A stretch of 64,000 nt of DNA from positions 10,478,001 to 10,542,000 of the forward strand of contig WHVY01000001.1 of NCBI GenBank assembly GCA_022266195.1, given 5' to 3'. The translations under genes were made by a program, and so were the position numbers. Positions 45,749 to 58,267 of this stretch are shown piece by piece (position 1 is the first letter of the stretch; the number at the start of each line of letters is the position of its first letter). The notes under the pieces were generated by a model. That model saw only the letters and a program-made list of their open reading frames with translations. It was not told the origin of the DNA and made no database searches. Source of the stretch: Tetranychus cinnabarinus. Its lineage: Eukaryota > Arthropoda > Arachnida > Trombidiformes > Tetranychidae.

Positions 45749-46099
45749 TCACTTGATGAAACAGCTTACAATGAAAAGAGCCTGAAAGATGATTAGTATG
45801 GAGTTGGTCAAAATTTCAATCCGTAAGATGTATTGTTGCCAAATGATGAAGTAGATGGACGCTAATAAGGTTGGTGTTAAAACTGCGGCTGAAACAAAAG
45901 GTTGATCAACATAAGATAAAATGAAACTCAGATGATGTATAACGGCAATCACTACCAGCAGGGAAAGCTCCAACCAGAATATGAGTGAATCATAAGGAAG
46001 TCTAATACCTTTCCATATAAATATGCACAAACTAACAATCAAATAAAAGTTTACGTATCGTTGGGTGAAAAAATGGATTACACTGTGTATTAGATTCAT
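45749..46099 (-). CDS. TMEM216/TMEM80-like ciliary transition-zone membrane protein
   Basis: 116 residues, one exon, four predicted membrane segments (YLIVSLCIFIWKGIRLPY, LELSLLVVIAVIHHL, AAVLTPTLLASIYFIIWQ, SILIIFQALFIVSCF). The blocks KGIRLPYDSL and QQYILRIEILTNSILI match the TMEM216/TMEM17/TMEM80 family (KGxLLPYP, QTYVLRLEVIMNxILL). TMEM216 is part of the MKS module that gates the ciliary transition zone. The length is slightly shorter than vertebrate TMEM216 (about 145). TMEM80 or TMEM17 cannot be excluded by eye. Its presence close to CLUAP1 is thematically fitting but probably coincidental. Confidence 0.65.
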   Translation of the reverse strand: MNLIHSVIHFFTQRYVNFYLIVSLCIFIWKGIRLPYDSLIFWLELSLLVVIAVIHHLSFILSYVDQPFVSAAVLTPTLLASIYFIIWQQYILRIEILTNSILIIFQALFIVSCFIK

Positions 46100-46654
46100 T
46101 TATACAATTTGAATTTTTTTTTGCTATTAAATTAAACCAAAAATAAATTTTACCATGTTTCTGGTTAACTCTGGTTGCGATGGTGATCATTATTGAAATT
46201 GAACAAAACAAAACAGTTTCTGTTGCTATTATTTATCACTGAGTTTTACCTCCAATAATTTAAATTGTTAGCTTAGAAAAGAATTAATTTTAAATTATTT
46301 TACTTGTTTTGATTCCCTTTCGCGAATAATTGATAAATTTTGTAAAAACCGCTAGTCTATTTGGACCCTTTCTGCTCATCTGTTGTGGTGAAGCGAAAAA
46401 TAAACCTCGAAACTGTTTTAATCAACTTTGTTATCAAACTATTTTATATTTATACTAATTTAACTGTGATTAAGTGAAAAATTTGTGTTTAATTTTATGA
46501 TATAGTAAACGTAAGTATATACAAACAGTCGGAATCATTGTTATAACCTAAAAATGACTGATTTTGCATAGATGTGGAACTATGTTTTTTATTTTCACCT
46601 ATATTTAATTTTTTGTTATTTCAATCATTCCTCGAAATCGGATTTTGTTATATA
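46100..46654. other. Shared upstream region between divergent membrane-protein genes
   Basis: About 570 bp separate the start codons of the TMEM216-like gene (minus) and the four-pass protein gene (plus). It may act as a bidirectional promoter, but no defined element is visible. Confidence 0.4.
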
Positions 46655-46670
46655 ATGGATCAGATTAATA

Positions 46671-47117
46671 ATGGTAACCATGGATGGTCCTAAATCGGTG
46701 AAGACTGTCAATATTGTGACCAATCCATCGATATTTCTTGGTCAAGAGACAGCTTCTTTCAAATGGTTATTTTTGTTTGTCAAATGGCTTTTCATAACCA
46801 TTAATGCTATTGCCTTGGCTGGTCAACTTTATTGTTTATTTGCTCCTAATGTAATCATTTGGTCTCCCGATACTGCTCTTACAATATTGGGTATATTTTT
46901 CGGAATCGTCCTTTCTTTCGTTGCTCTCTTCGGTGCTGTCAAGGAGGAATGTTATATCATTTTGACCTACAATATTTTCATTTCGGTTATTTACATTGTT
47001 TCGGTTTACCATCAATGGGGTTCCTTGATCGAAGAGATTTCACTCTTCTTCTACGTTCTTCTTTGCTACCTTTTCGCCCATTTAATGTACCGTAAATGTC
47101 CAATACCAGCCAAATGA
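46671..47117 (+). CDS. Small four-pass membrane protein, tetraspan-like, unknown function
   Basis: 148 residues, one exon. Four hydrophobic segments: WLFITINAIALAGQLYCLF, LTILGIFFGIVLSFVALFG, ILTYNIFISVIYIVSVYH and ISLFFYVLLCYLFAHLMY. The second and third are joined by the short polar loop AVKEECY, reminiscent of tetraspanin packing, but the large extracellular loop with CCG is absent, so it is not a classic tetraspanin. The N-terminus is polar and probably cytosolic. The start may be ATG 46671 or 46680. An upstream ATG at 46655 in another frame opens 12 codons that overlap the main start and could reduce translation. Confidence 0.6.
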   Translation: MVTMDGPKSVKTVNIVTNPSIFLGQETASFKWLFLFVKWLFITINAIALAGQLYCLFAPNVIIWSPDTALTILGIFFGIVLSFVALFGAVKEECYIILTYNIFISVIYIVSVYHQWGSLIEEISLFFYVLLCYLFAHLMYRKCPIPAK

Positions 47118-48219
47118 CATGCCAGTTTGGATTTTGGTCTCATTTTGAACAACCAGTTCATCATCCCAATGAGTTTTCTGTTAAAAGAAAGCATTATTGT
47201 CTTGCGATACAGCTTGTGCATTCCTAATGAAGATTTGAAGATTGCTTATCATCCATGAGCCTTGCCTTCGACTCAAAATGATCACAACTTCCACGTATTA
47301 TTTAATTCATCATCATTGATAAATCGTGATGGTGGCCATCGTTTTGTTACTATTTTATTAAGTACGATGTCTAATGATCTTCAAAACTTTGCAAGACATT
47401 TTCAATAACAGATGAATCGATATCACAAGAAACGTGTCCCAGTCCAATGATGCTGATATCGGTTTTCCTTTAACTGGAAATTAAAAAGCATAAGAAGCAA
47501 TTTTGCTAAGAAATGGTGATTTGAACTCATGGAAATGGCTCTCTATTTTAAGATGATGACGATTTGCATTAAGTTTGAAAATAACTATCTAATTGTTGAA
47601 GATGGTACTCTAATTACAAGTAAAACTACTCCTATCCAACTTATTTTACTTCTCAACGAGAAATTATCTGATGTAAATTGTTCTTGTGTTGTTATAAGCG
47701 AACATCTTGAAAAATTTTCATCTATTGATTGATGACAATAGAATGATCTTTCTTATTAATGTCATACTTTCTATATGTCAGTCATTCTGTATGCAAATAA
47801 TGTAATTTTTTTTAAACTCAATAAATAACGAAGAGAAATGACAATATAATCTTGTATTCTGAATAAAATATTGAATGTTCCTGCAATATCTCGCAATAAA
47901 AGAAACAAGCATAATGGTAGATAAACTGAATGATTATGAATGTGAATGAACCTGTGAAATTATGATGCACAAGTCTAATAATTGGAACAATATCAACTCA
48001 TCTAATCTGTTTGATTGAATCCTTGAACCTTTTGGAACTGTTTGATATTATAATTGTAATGAACTACACGATTCAACAAGCTAATCGACAACTAATCAAT
48101 CTATCAACGTTTTATGTTTTCATGTCTTAAGCACTTTTTTGTAGCATAATTCAAGCTCTCATTTATATAATTTTGATTGTAATGTCTATTTATTGATAAC
48201 TATTGAATAAAAATGATCT
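47118..48219. other. 3' UTR and intergenic sequence
   Basis: Follows the four-pass gene. The 67-codon frame at 47529-47732 has an ATG but no recognisable feature and lies in what is probably UTR; it is not called. Confidence 0.4.
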
Positions 48220-51175
48220 TCATTTTCTAGACTTAAGACTATGAATTCATTCAAATTTACTAATATTGCAATTTTCACTTTGAAAATGGGTTCTACACTG
48301 CATAATTAGGCTCACAATTTATTTGAGTTTGAGGGTTTCCATTACAATTAATTTAAACGTTTTGAAGGAGAAAGAAGTACTGTCAAAGCTCGAACATTGT
48401 AGTTAAGAATTAAGATTTGGTGATTAATTGCTGCAGCATAAAAACTGTGTCCATTAGTGCTGTTAAAATATTTCTCTGATACACAGTTTTCGCAAGAATC
48501 CAGGTCGTAGTTGAAACTTCGATTCGCTTTTGTTCAATTATGGAAGTAGTTTCGATAATGAAACCAATACCAATAATGTAAATTTTCTTGCTTAACCAGA
48601 ATATGTATTTATTTTACTGAATAAAATTTTCTTTTCGAAATAAAATCGATAAGTTCAATTCGTGGTTGAATTGACCGTTCTCTTTAACCGTGAGAGTTGG
48701 AGTCTTTAAACTTATTTTTCGTACATAAAAATTGACAGTCCACATCATAGACTGAATAGGTTTTTCACTTCATCAATAGTTCTCTTGTTTTTGGCCATTG
48801 GTATCGAAACTTTGAACCTTAATATTTCGAGAATAATTGCCTCTACGATCATCATTCTTTGACCAAACATTAGATGTTATTATAGGCAATAACAAGCTGA
48901 CGAACTTGATTGAATACCGGTGAAAATCTGGGCTAATTGATACAATAATGAATATATAACACTATACATTGTCTTGAGACTAGAAAAGCAAATTGATTTG
49001 CATTCAATAGTTAAAGCTCATTGTTAAACAAACATAATAACGAAAGAAGTGCTGTCAAAGCTCGAATGTTTGTATTAAGAATTACAACTTTGTGGTTAAT
49101 TGTAGCAGCATGAAAACTGTGTCGATTGATGGTATTAGAATATTTCTGCGATCGATAGTTTTCACGAGAATCGAGGTCTAAGTTGAAACTTCGATTCGCT
49201 TTTGTTCAATAGTGAAAGCAGATACAGCAATGAAACTCAGTTTACTAATGTAATTTTTGATGCTCAATCAGAAAATGCAAAGATTTTGATAAATAAAACT
49301 ATCCGTTCGAAATAAATCAGATAAGTTCGATTCTAAGAAAAACTGGCCTCATTCTGTAACCGAAAGTGTTGGAGAGCTTAAACTTATGATTTGTATACAA
49401 AAATTGTCGTTTCACATCATAGACTGAATAAATTTTCCACTCCATCAATAGTTCTCATGATTTCGGGCCATTAGCTTCGAAACTTAGATATAATAATATT
49501 AATATAATATTACGAGAATTAATATTTCGAGAATCATAGTACCTACAATCTTCATTCTTTCACGAATCATTAGATTTTATTATATCCTATGATATAATGG
49601 AATTTGGATCATCCAAGATTCTTCGGAAAGCAGTTATAGCTTTTTATTTGTTATGTTACCAGATTTTAGACTTAATTTATAAAGATAAATGTTTTGCAAA
49701 CACAAATATTAGAAGAATATTCATTATTGTATCAATTAGCCCAGATTTTCACCGGTATTCAATCAAGTTCGTCAGCTTGTTATTGCCTATAATAACATCT
49801 AATGTATGGTCAAAGAATGATGATCGTTGGTGCAATTATTCTCGAAATATTAAGGTTCAAAGTTTCGATGCCAATGGCCTAAATCTGGAGAACTATTGAC
49901 GAAATGAAAAAATTATTCAGTCTATGATGTGTACTATCGATTTTTATACACGAATCATGAATACAAGGTCTGTAACTCCCACGGTAGCAGAATGAGTCCA
50001 ATTTAACTTAGAATCGAACTTATGGATTTTATTTCGAACGGAAAGTTTTATTTATCAAAATCTTTGTATTTTTTGGTTGAGCATTGAAAGTTACATTATT
50101 GGTATGAGTTTCATTGTTGAAACTGCTTCCATTATTCAATAAAAGCGAATCGAAGTTTTAACTTTGACCTCGATTCTCAGGAAAACTATTGATCGTACAA
50201 GTTTTTTGATAGCACTAATGGACACAGTTTTCAAGTTCCTACAATTATCTACCAGATCTAAATTCTTAACTTCATTGCTCAAGCTTTGAAAGTACTTCTT
50301 TTTATTGTTATGTCTGTTTAACACTCAGCTTTAACTATTGAATGCAAATAAATTTGCTTTACTAGTCGCAAGACAATGTATTGTGTTATATATATTCATT
50401 ATTGTATCAATTAGCCCAGATTTTCACCGGTATTCAATCAAGTTCGTCAGCTTGTTATTGCCTATAATAACATCTAATGTTTGGTCAAAGAATGATGATC
50501 GTAGAGGCAATTATTCTCGAAATATTAAGGTTCAAAGTTTCGATACCAATGGCCAAAAACAAGAGAACTATTGATGAAGTGAAAAACCTATTCAGTCTAT
50601 GATGTGGACTGTCAATTTTTATGTACGAAAAATAAGTTTAAAGACTCCAACTCTCACGGTTAAAGAGAACGGTCAATTCAACCACGAATCGAACTTATCG
50701 ATTTTATTTCGAAAAGAAAATTTTATTCAGTAAAATAAGTACATATTCTGGTTAAGCAAGAAAATTTACATTATTGGTATTGGTTTCATTATCGAAACTA
50801 CTTCCATAATTGAACAAAAGCGAATCGAAGTTTCAACTTTGACCTGAATTCTTGCGAAAACTGTGTATCAGAGAAATATTTTAACAGCACTAATGGACAC
50901 AGTTTCTATGCCGCTACAATTAACCACCAAATCTTAATTCTTTACTACAATTTTCGAGCTTTGACATAACTCTTTTGATTGTTATGTCCAGTGAATTATA
51001 AGCTTAAACTATTGAATTCACATGTATTTGATTTTCTAGTCGTAGGTTTTGTATTCAACCTGATTGGTATTTATTTTTAAGAAAATGGGTTTCAACATTT
51101 CCATAATTAGACTGACAATTTATTTGAGTTCAGAGATTCCCACTATTAATAACTATGTGGTCAAGTGAGCAAAAT
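48220..51175. repeat. Nested inverted-repeat complex, four copies of a 600-700 bp unit
   Basis: Units lie at about 48368-48980 and 49040-49590 in one orientation and at 49724-50320 and 50395-50990 in the other, around a unique centre near 49600-49720. The outer pair is nearly identical over hundreds of bases, for example the block that reads GGTTCAAAGTTTCGATACC at 50528 and its complement at 48807. The inner pair is more diverged and the second unit is truncated. Outside the palindrome, flanks near 48220-48350 and 51030-51150 are direct repeats of each other (GAAAATGGGTTC/T..., ATTATTTGAGTT). No transposase is visible. The 78-100 codon frames inside are repeat by-products. Confidence 0.85.
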
Positions 51176-51179
51176 TAAT

Positions 51180-52005
51180 ATCGTAATAATGATTTAAAAA
51201 TTAGCCTTTCAGCAATTCTTCAATACTTTCACTCCTGCCTGCATCTCGACTCACATTCTCACCAGCTTCATTGCATTGAATCTGCTGGACTTACTTTTAG
51301 TGCAATGTTAATGAAGGGAATTCAATGTATCTGAAAAATATCATTCAATTTGAAGTCCTAAAATCAACCCTTTTGTCATTTTTGACACTGAATTTCGTAT
51401 CAAAGCAGACAGTTAGCTTTAGTTTGATTTAATCTCTTTTCAATTTTTGAAATGAAAGCGATCTAATTATCATTATACCATTATTAATTGTGAACAACAA
51501 ATTATATAAAATTAAGTTTATTTTCTTTAGTTTTCAAAACACTATTTATTATTTTAAATCACTATTTTTCATAATAAAGTACATAAAAAAGCCTTTGAAA
51601 TGTTGAATGATACAATTTAATACCATAATAATAAAATAAACCGATTCAATTGTAAAATTACTGTCCAAGCAATTTAATTCCAATTAAATGATGATATTTT
51701 GGCCAAGATCTTCAACAGCACTAAGCATTCCTCCATTTCTGTAGTTATTTAGGGAAAGAGGCAACTAGAGGAAAAAGAAGATAATGGCCGATAAAATGAA
51801 TGCCGGTGCTTGCTGATACAAGGATCATGAGGAGATGAATATCATAGGATGCTACAGTTATTATTATGTCATGATATTTTTAATGTTTCATACAAGATGA
51901 TAACAATGATAATCCGAGCAACTTTTGTCAAATCCGATGGATCTTTATTATTACTCCTTTATTTTGCCTTCGCCGTTTTGACCCTTTGCCGAGATGAACA
52001 AGTCT
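51180..52005. other. Intergenic, no gene recognised
   Basis: AT-rich, no supported exon on either strand. Confidence 0.45.
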
Positions 52006-52010
52006 TGATA

Positions 52011-52415
52011 TTAAATAAAGCTTGAAGAACACAAATTGTGATTTGAAATTAATAACAGATTAGTTGTGTTATCAATAAAATGCTCTTTTTGTATCAATTC
52101 AGCTTGCGCTCGACACCTAGTGAGGAAACTTTTCCGTTTTCCAGGTTGATATTCTGCATAATCAATGTTTAAGCCATTAACATCACCATTATCACAACCA
52201 TTTGTTTGTATACATTGAAAGTTGATTAAAAAACTATAAAGACCACGGATAGTTAAATACCAAATAAAAGTGAAAACGCAAAATAGGCAGGTAACTGAGC
52301 AAGCCAAACCAACTACCAACTTAATATAACCATATATCCATTCTTGGAATTTAGCAATTAATTTAGAAGGTAGCATGAAAATTTCACGAATATGCTGGTG
52401 AATTAAAGATGACAT
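52011..52415 (-). CDS. Hypothetical single-pass membrane protein
   Basis: 134 residues from ATG 52415. A polar N-terminus (MSSLIHQHIREIFMLPSKL) is followed by a strong membrane segment (LVVGLACSVTCLFCVFTFIW) and then a hydrophilic tail with a basic stretch (GKRKSFLTRCRAQAEL). I do not recognise a family. Codon use and composition look coding. The protein would sit in a membrane with a short N-terminal and a longer C-terminal domain. There is no intron and no evidence for neighbouring exons. Confidence 0.45.
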   Translation of the reverse strand: MSSLIHQHIREIFMLPSKLIAKFQEWIYGYIKLVVGLACSVTCLFCVFTFIWYLTIRGLYSFLINFQCIQTNGCDNGDVNGLNIDYAEYQPGKRKSFLTRCRAQAELIQKEHFIDNTTNLLLISNHNLCSSSFI

Positions 52416-52419
52416 GATT

Positions 52420-55187
52420 TGCAAGATGACAATCGGCTGGAAAATTGAACAAAAATTGATGAAAGATTGTCAGGTTGTGGACACGACAAAGACCAATGTT
52501 GTAAAAGCTCAATCGATGTCGACAGTCCAATGATATGATCACAATTGATAGTCAACCTAATCACAAATGAAAAAATGATGGAAAAATTATGATTAAGAAA
52601 TCATCATCACAAAGATCTAAGGGGAAGAAGTGGTTGTTGCTGTTGGGTTTGATTCAATCATTGAATGAATGAAGATCCAAAGTTTGAGGCACATTTCCAT
52701 TACCATTTGTTGTGCAAAATGCCAAATGCACCTCAAAGATGGCGCTCAATATTTTTTGGTCAAAATAAAAATTTAAACTGATGAAAATTGGTTAATTATT
52801 GTAATATCTTATCGGCAAAGCAAACACACAAATCAACAATAAAATAGACAATATCCAGTCGTTCAGTGGAGGAAAAATGTTATCAAATCATTGAAAATTC
52901 ATCGATTTAAAGAGATTTTCAATGTTCACTATGAGTATTGATATTTTGGAAACCAAAAAAGAGGGAAAACAGGTTTATCCAAATGGTGCAGTCGAGACAC
53001 TATTTACATATAAACTAGCCTGTCTTTGATTGTCAACAAGGCATTATTATTGAAGATATCTGAAAATTATTCAATTTAAATGTTCACTAAAGGAAGAAAC
53101 ATCAAGGTGTATTATAATGGCGATAATTGGAAGACTAGCTTAGTAGCTGGAAGAAGTTGTTTTGAAGTTATGTGGTGGAAAGGGAGAGAGGGAAATAAAG
53201 ATTATATAAAACACAAAAGATTAGATTTAATCGAGGCTTTACATCACAATAAAAGTAAGACATGAAAAGGTAATGGTGTAGAGTAATCAAAAATAACAAA
53301 AATGATCAATTTACCATGTTAACGCGCCATATTTGATGTGTTAAAGTTGTGATTGGTAAGAGGTCAAAGAAAATCCAAGGTAAAAAAGGTAAGACCTAAA
53401 TTGAGGATATTTAGCTATTCAATTAATGACTATTGAATTGTAAATAAACAATGGGTGAAATGTTAACCAATACATTGTATTAAAACGTGTTGTAAATGGA
53501 GTCACAATTAAATAAATTCATGATAACTTAAAATAATCTACAAAAGTAGAAAGAAGAAGCATGTTTTGTTTGCTAGACGCCTTGCTTCATGTTTGCAAGA
53601 CAAACATTTTTGGAGAGAGATGACTTTTGAAAAGAAGACAGAGAAAAGGAAAGAGAAAACAAAAAGAAAGAAATAGGCAAAAGATGAAAGAGCAAAATAT
53701 TTTTAGCCTCTGTGTAATTTTACCTTGTTAGGGTCAGACAGGGGGCAAAGATTGGGTCCAAAGATTGGGTTCAAAGATGGATGGAAATAAATATTACCAA
53801 TAATCTGTGATATTTTGGTTACGTGATAATCTGTGATAGTGCAATGTGGCTTTTGCGAGACTATCAACTTTGATTTAATCAAAGATGCTCGAAGCGAAAA
53901 AATATACACAACAATTAACATTATGGATAAGTGTATGATAATTGTACAAATATTCAGTCAATTATCTAACAATAGCCATCAACATGCTCTGTTTGTAAAC
54001 TAAATGTTTAACCATTTGATGAAATAAAGGTTAACCTGAAAATGAAGTTACTCTTTATTCTTCAATCAATCATTTTCAATCAAGTTAAATTGTTTCCAAG
54101 CACAAATTTACAGTTTGAAAACATTGCAATTACAAATTTAGGTTGATCAAGATAAATTTTTAACATAAAATCTTCAATCTATTGGTGAACCGGTAAGGTG
54201 AGTTTTGACAAGATTCAAGACCAAGTGACAATGACTATGATCAATATTAGGTCAGTTTTACCGTATTTAATAAGGCAACCGATATTTTGGTTTGAAACAA
54301 TGAACTTAATGATGAATTCAGAGGTTACTGATAAAGAAATGAGCTCAAACTGTTGCAAGGAAATGCTTAGTTTGAACTGCTACTTGTTTGGATGAATCAA
54401 AATATCATTATAATTAGACAATAAGCTAATGTGTGTTAAAGGCGCTGGTTTAAAGTTGAAGAGCCTAATGATCTGGAAACAAAAATAACAATCAAACTAG
54501 TTTATCATTATAGTAATACTTTTGCGTAGTCTATTGAGTGAAAATTTTCAGATTAATTCAGCAAAACATGATGATGATGAAGATAATGATTGGAAACATG
54601 GAAAGTAATTGGAGATTATTATAAATCTATGTAAAAATCAGAGTCTCTCCATTTTGTCTCCTTAGTTAATATTTTTTCATCTTCTTCTTCAACTAACTTT
54701 CTTTCTTCTTTTGTCAATTGATGGTTTGTTGCCAAAAAATTTATGATTGCAATTTGATAAGTTTGTAAATCTTGCAATTCACAATTCTTTAGCCCATTCT
54801 GACAAAACCAATATCAATATTAACTTGGTTAGGTTTAAAAGTAGACCAGAATAATTTTCAAGAAAAGGATGAGTAGAGGAAGGAGCTTGAGGAAGAGAGA
54901 TGAGGAAGACAAAGATGAATATTAAGACAAAGAAGAAGATATAAGATGAGATGATGAAAAAAGGGGGATAAATAGAGACTTGAGGATGAAAAGTTAATCC
55001 AAAATGAGCTGAGAATAGATTATTGTTCAAACAGAAGTCAAATAACATCTTTCATCAATCAATTTAACCACATCTTTACTTGTTCTCATCCCTTCCTCTT
55101 GGCTTTACTTGTCATCCGCCATCATTTATTTTAAATTAAAAGAAACAATTTAATTATTATTTTGATAGTTTCCAAGTTACACTAATC
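52420..55187. other. Intergenic stretch, presumed troponin I regulatory region on its right
   Basis: No gene recognised in 2.8 kb. Frames at 53080-53265, 53703-53921, 54198-54395 and 54779-55048 lack motifs and splice context. Muscle enhancers and a 5' UTR exon of troponin I probably lie here, but I cannot point to one. Confidence 0.4.
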
Positions 55188-56728
55188 ATGGTAGGTGAAG
55201 AATAACACAGCCAACTGACCATTTTACCAACAGCTCAGTGAATAAATTCAATCTTTTTTACACCATTTCAGGATGATCGTGAAAAGAGGAAAGCAGAGGT
55301 TCGAGCTCGTCTTGAACAAGCCGCAGCAGCAACCAAAAAGAAGAAGGGTTTCATGACTCCAGCTCGTAAAAAGCGACTTCGGGTAAGTAAATCGACAGTC
55401 CATTAATCAAGCCATTTTACATAATCTCAAAGGTCCTTATGACAACTTGACGACAGTCTATTGTTTGACCAAAATTTTGAAACAAAATCAAACATTTACT
55501 TTATTTCATTGTTTTATGAATGGATGTTGATTAGGCTTTGTTGAGGAAAAAAGCTGCCGAAGAGTTGAAACGTGAACAGGAGAGGCGAGCAGAGGAACGA
55601 AGACGAGCCATTCGATCAAGATGTGGACAACCTCATGATTTGGAAGAGGCAAATGAAGGTTTGAGTTGCTTGCTATTCATTGACAAACATCTACCTAAAT
55701 AATATGCTAACCACATAATTGATAGACCTTTAGTCGGATATCAACTGAAAAAATAGTCTTGATTGAAGCACTCTTTGTCCAACTTATCAGACCAGCTTTG
55801 TTTACATTCTGGTTCATTTTCCCAAAGAATAATTTTGCTAATCTTTCCTTGATTTTATCATTGTGAAGCTGAATTAACCCAAATTGTTAAGGAATATTAC
55901 AAACGAGTTGCCAAAATTGAAGATGAAAAGTACGATCTTGAATACGATGTTAACAAGAAGGAGTTCGAGGTAAGGTTGACCATTATTGTTGTCCGTGTTC
56001 AATAACTATTATTTCATTCTTAAAAGATTCGAGAGCTTGCTGCCAAAGTAAATGATATCGCAGGACGATTGTAAGTCATTTTTAAATCATATTTTAGTTC
56101 CAAGTTTATCCGTACTAACCAATCTTTCAATTAATCTTTCAAATAGCATCAAACCACCATTAAAGAAGGTCTCCAAAACAGCTCAACAGTAAGTTAACGG
56201 TTGATGAAGGTAGAGTTTATTTGATTGTGAATTTATCCAACTCTTTCCTTTAATCATCCATTAGAATGGAGAAGATCCGTATGTTTACAGCCAAAGTATC
56301 TCAAATGGATTACCGATCTGGATTGAAACAGGTCAAGAAATACGATTTTGACGATAAAGCAGCCAAAAAAGAGGAATCTTCCAAGGAACCAGCCTCTGTA
56401 AGTTTGTCAACCAGATTAACATAAATTTGAAAAGATCTTTCTACTTGACCTTCCAGTTTGATCAAATTTTAAAAGATATATTGATGAATAAGTAACTGCT
56501 TGTCATGATGAAAAATCTATTGGAAATAGATTCTTAGCTCTGAGAAAGAGTAACTTTTTGAAAATCATCCAAACTGGATACAAGCCATTATTAACGATTG
56601 TCACCCATTATAATCATTTAACACATTCTCTTTTTTTGATTTCATTCTTTGATGTTAATTTGTCAAAAATCAACATTCTAATTAATCTTTTTTTTCCGTC
56701 TAATTAGCGAGAGAAATCCGAGGCTTGA
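55188..56728 (+). CDS. wupA: Troponin I (muscle thin-filament inhibitor)
   Basis: Eight exons: 55188-55190, 55272-55382, 55535-55658, 55869-55969, 56027-56070, 56147-56188, 56265-56397 and 56708-56728, giving 192 residues. The first coding exon holds only the ATG. Landmarks of arthropod troponin I: KKGFMTPARKKRLR and LLRKKAAEELKREQERR (troponin C and T contacts), RCGQPHDLEEANE, KIEDEKYDLEYDVNKKEFE, IRELAAKVNDIAGRFIKPPLKKVSK, and the inhibitory and switch region IRMFTAKVSQMDYRSGLKQVKKYDF. It inhibits actomyosin until calcium binds troponin C. Long alanine-proline N-terminal extensions seen in some insects are absent. No duplicated, mutually exclusive exon is visible, unlike Drosophila exon 6. 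AATAAA lies at 56848-56853. Confidence 0.95.
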
Positions 56729-56859
56729 ATTGTTTACCAGAGTGGAGGAGGGGAATACGGATCAATTCACCAATCAAACATGCAACAGTGAAATTTGAAC
56801 ACAATAACAGGGAGAGAGAAAATGTAAATCAGTTGATTGTTTTGTCGAATAAAATATTA

Positions 56860-58260
56860 ATCAAAACAAAAATGTCACCACCAAATTGATCCACTTGAAT
56901 TGTTTTTGTTTAGTTCAACAGAAACTGCATTAGATTTGGTTTAACACTGGTTTAAAAGATCACAAAACCATCAAGATAGTCAATGCCAATGAGTAATCTC
57001 ATACTTTAACAATTAACAGTGTAATGAAGGATCACTATAATTAATAAAATCAAACTTAATGAGAAACAATAGAGTCTATTGACTGTTTTAATCTACAGTA
57101 TAAACAATAGTCTGTATGCTACAAAAACATAACAATAAATTTCTTAACCCGTATTAACCTTAATCGTTATTAGATGGCAGCTCTAGTAATGCAATTTTTT
57201 TAGCAATTAAAAAGCGATCGTAATTGTAATCTAGAAAGTTAACAATTAATGTGATAATTTACTGGTATGATTTGAATTGGACTGCAAATTTGTAAATAAT
57301 CAAACGCCTGATGATATCGAAAAACATTTTCAGCATAAATGACTGATTTACAAATTCAAATGAATGGCAATTATCGCATGATAAATCAAACAACATTATC
57401 AATTAATGAAGGATATAACAATTTATATTTGTGAAAGAATCTAAAATCAGATCAAATCTGTTGAAAGATTGAACGTTAATTAATTTTAAAAGATCAATAT
57501 TAAATGAATCTTGACATTAAACATCAAACAATCAATTCAATCTAAAAGCGAGAGTGAAATAACTTGCATGTTTTTGAAAAAACGTTTGTTTAAGTGACAA
57601 ATAGAGAATGAAAAAGTGAGATAATTACTGAAGGATAGATGGAGAGTTTAATTGTTGAATGGAAACGGAAGGTGATTGGGTAAAGCAGCATAATTCAAAG
57701 AACCCAAAAAATGGAACCAAAATTGTCAATTAGATTAGAGTAAAAACCCGAAAAAAAGGCAAAAATAGGTTTGCTTAATGCAACATTGACAATAATAAAA
57801 GCGTATTTACAACCAAAAGGAAACTGTTGGAAGCATGAAATTCACTTTTGACTGAATCAGTGAACACCGGAAAATTAATAGTTAACAATTAATCAAACAG
57901 CCAAGGTAATTGTAGCACGAAAAAAGTGACTTTAAGAAATATCCTTTTTGTTGTTGTTTTTTGATTTACATTTATAATCTCACCTTGACTAAAACCTTTG
58001 GTTAACGCAGTAGTTAACTCTACTTTGATCAAGTATAATATACAACTTACTGATCAAGAAATGTCAACAATGCCCTCTGTTTGATTCAATTTTGATTTCA
58101 ACAGGATAGTTGATTTTAATTTCATGTCTATTTGATGTCAATCCAAATTGTTACACATACATAGAGTTGACTCGATAAAGTTCATAGTAAACAATAATAC
58201 CTATTTTTGATCAAATTTATGTGCTACACTCATTTTAATTGAAACGATTAGCTAATTGGA
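56860..58260. other. Intergenic, no gene recognised
   Basis: AT-rich sequence between troponin I and the desaturase. No supported exon, repeat or RNA gene. Confidence 0.45.
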
Positions 58261-58267
58261 AACAAAC

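Noticed and set aside
49597..50574. Two frames of 78-100 codons sharing the same peptide
   Set aside because: They recur only because they fall in repeated units of the inverted-repeat complex and have no family resemblance.
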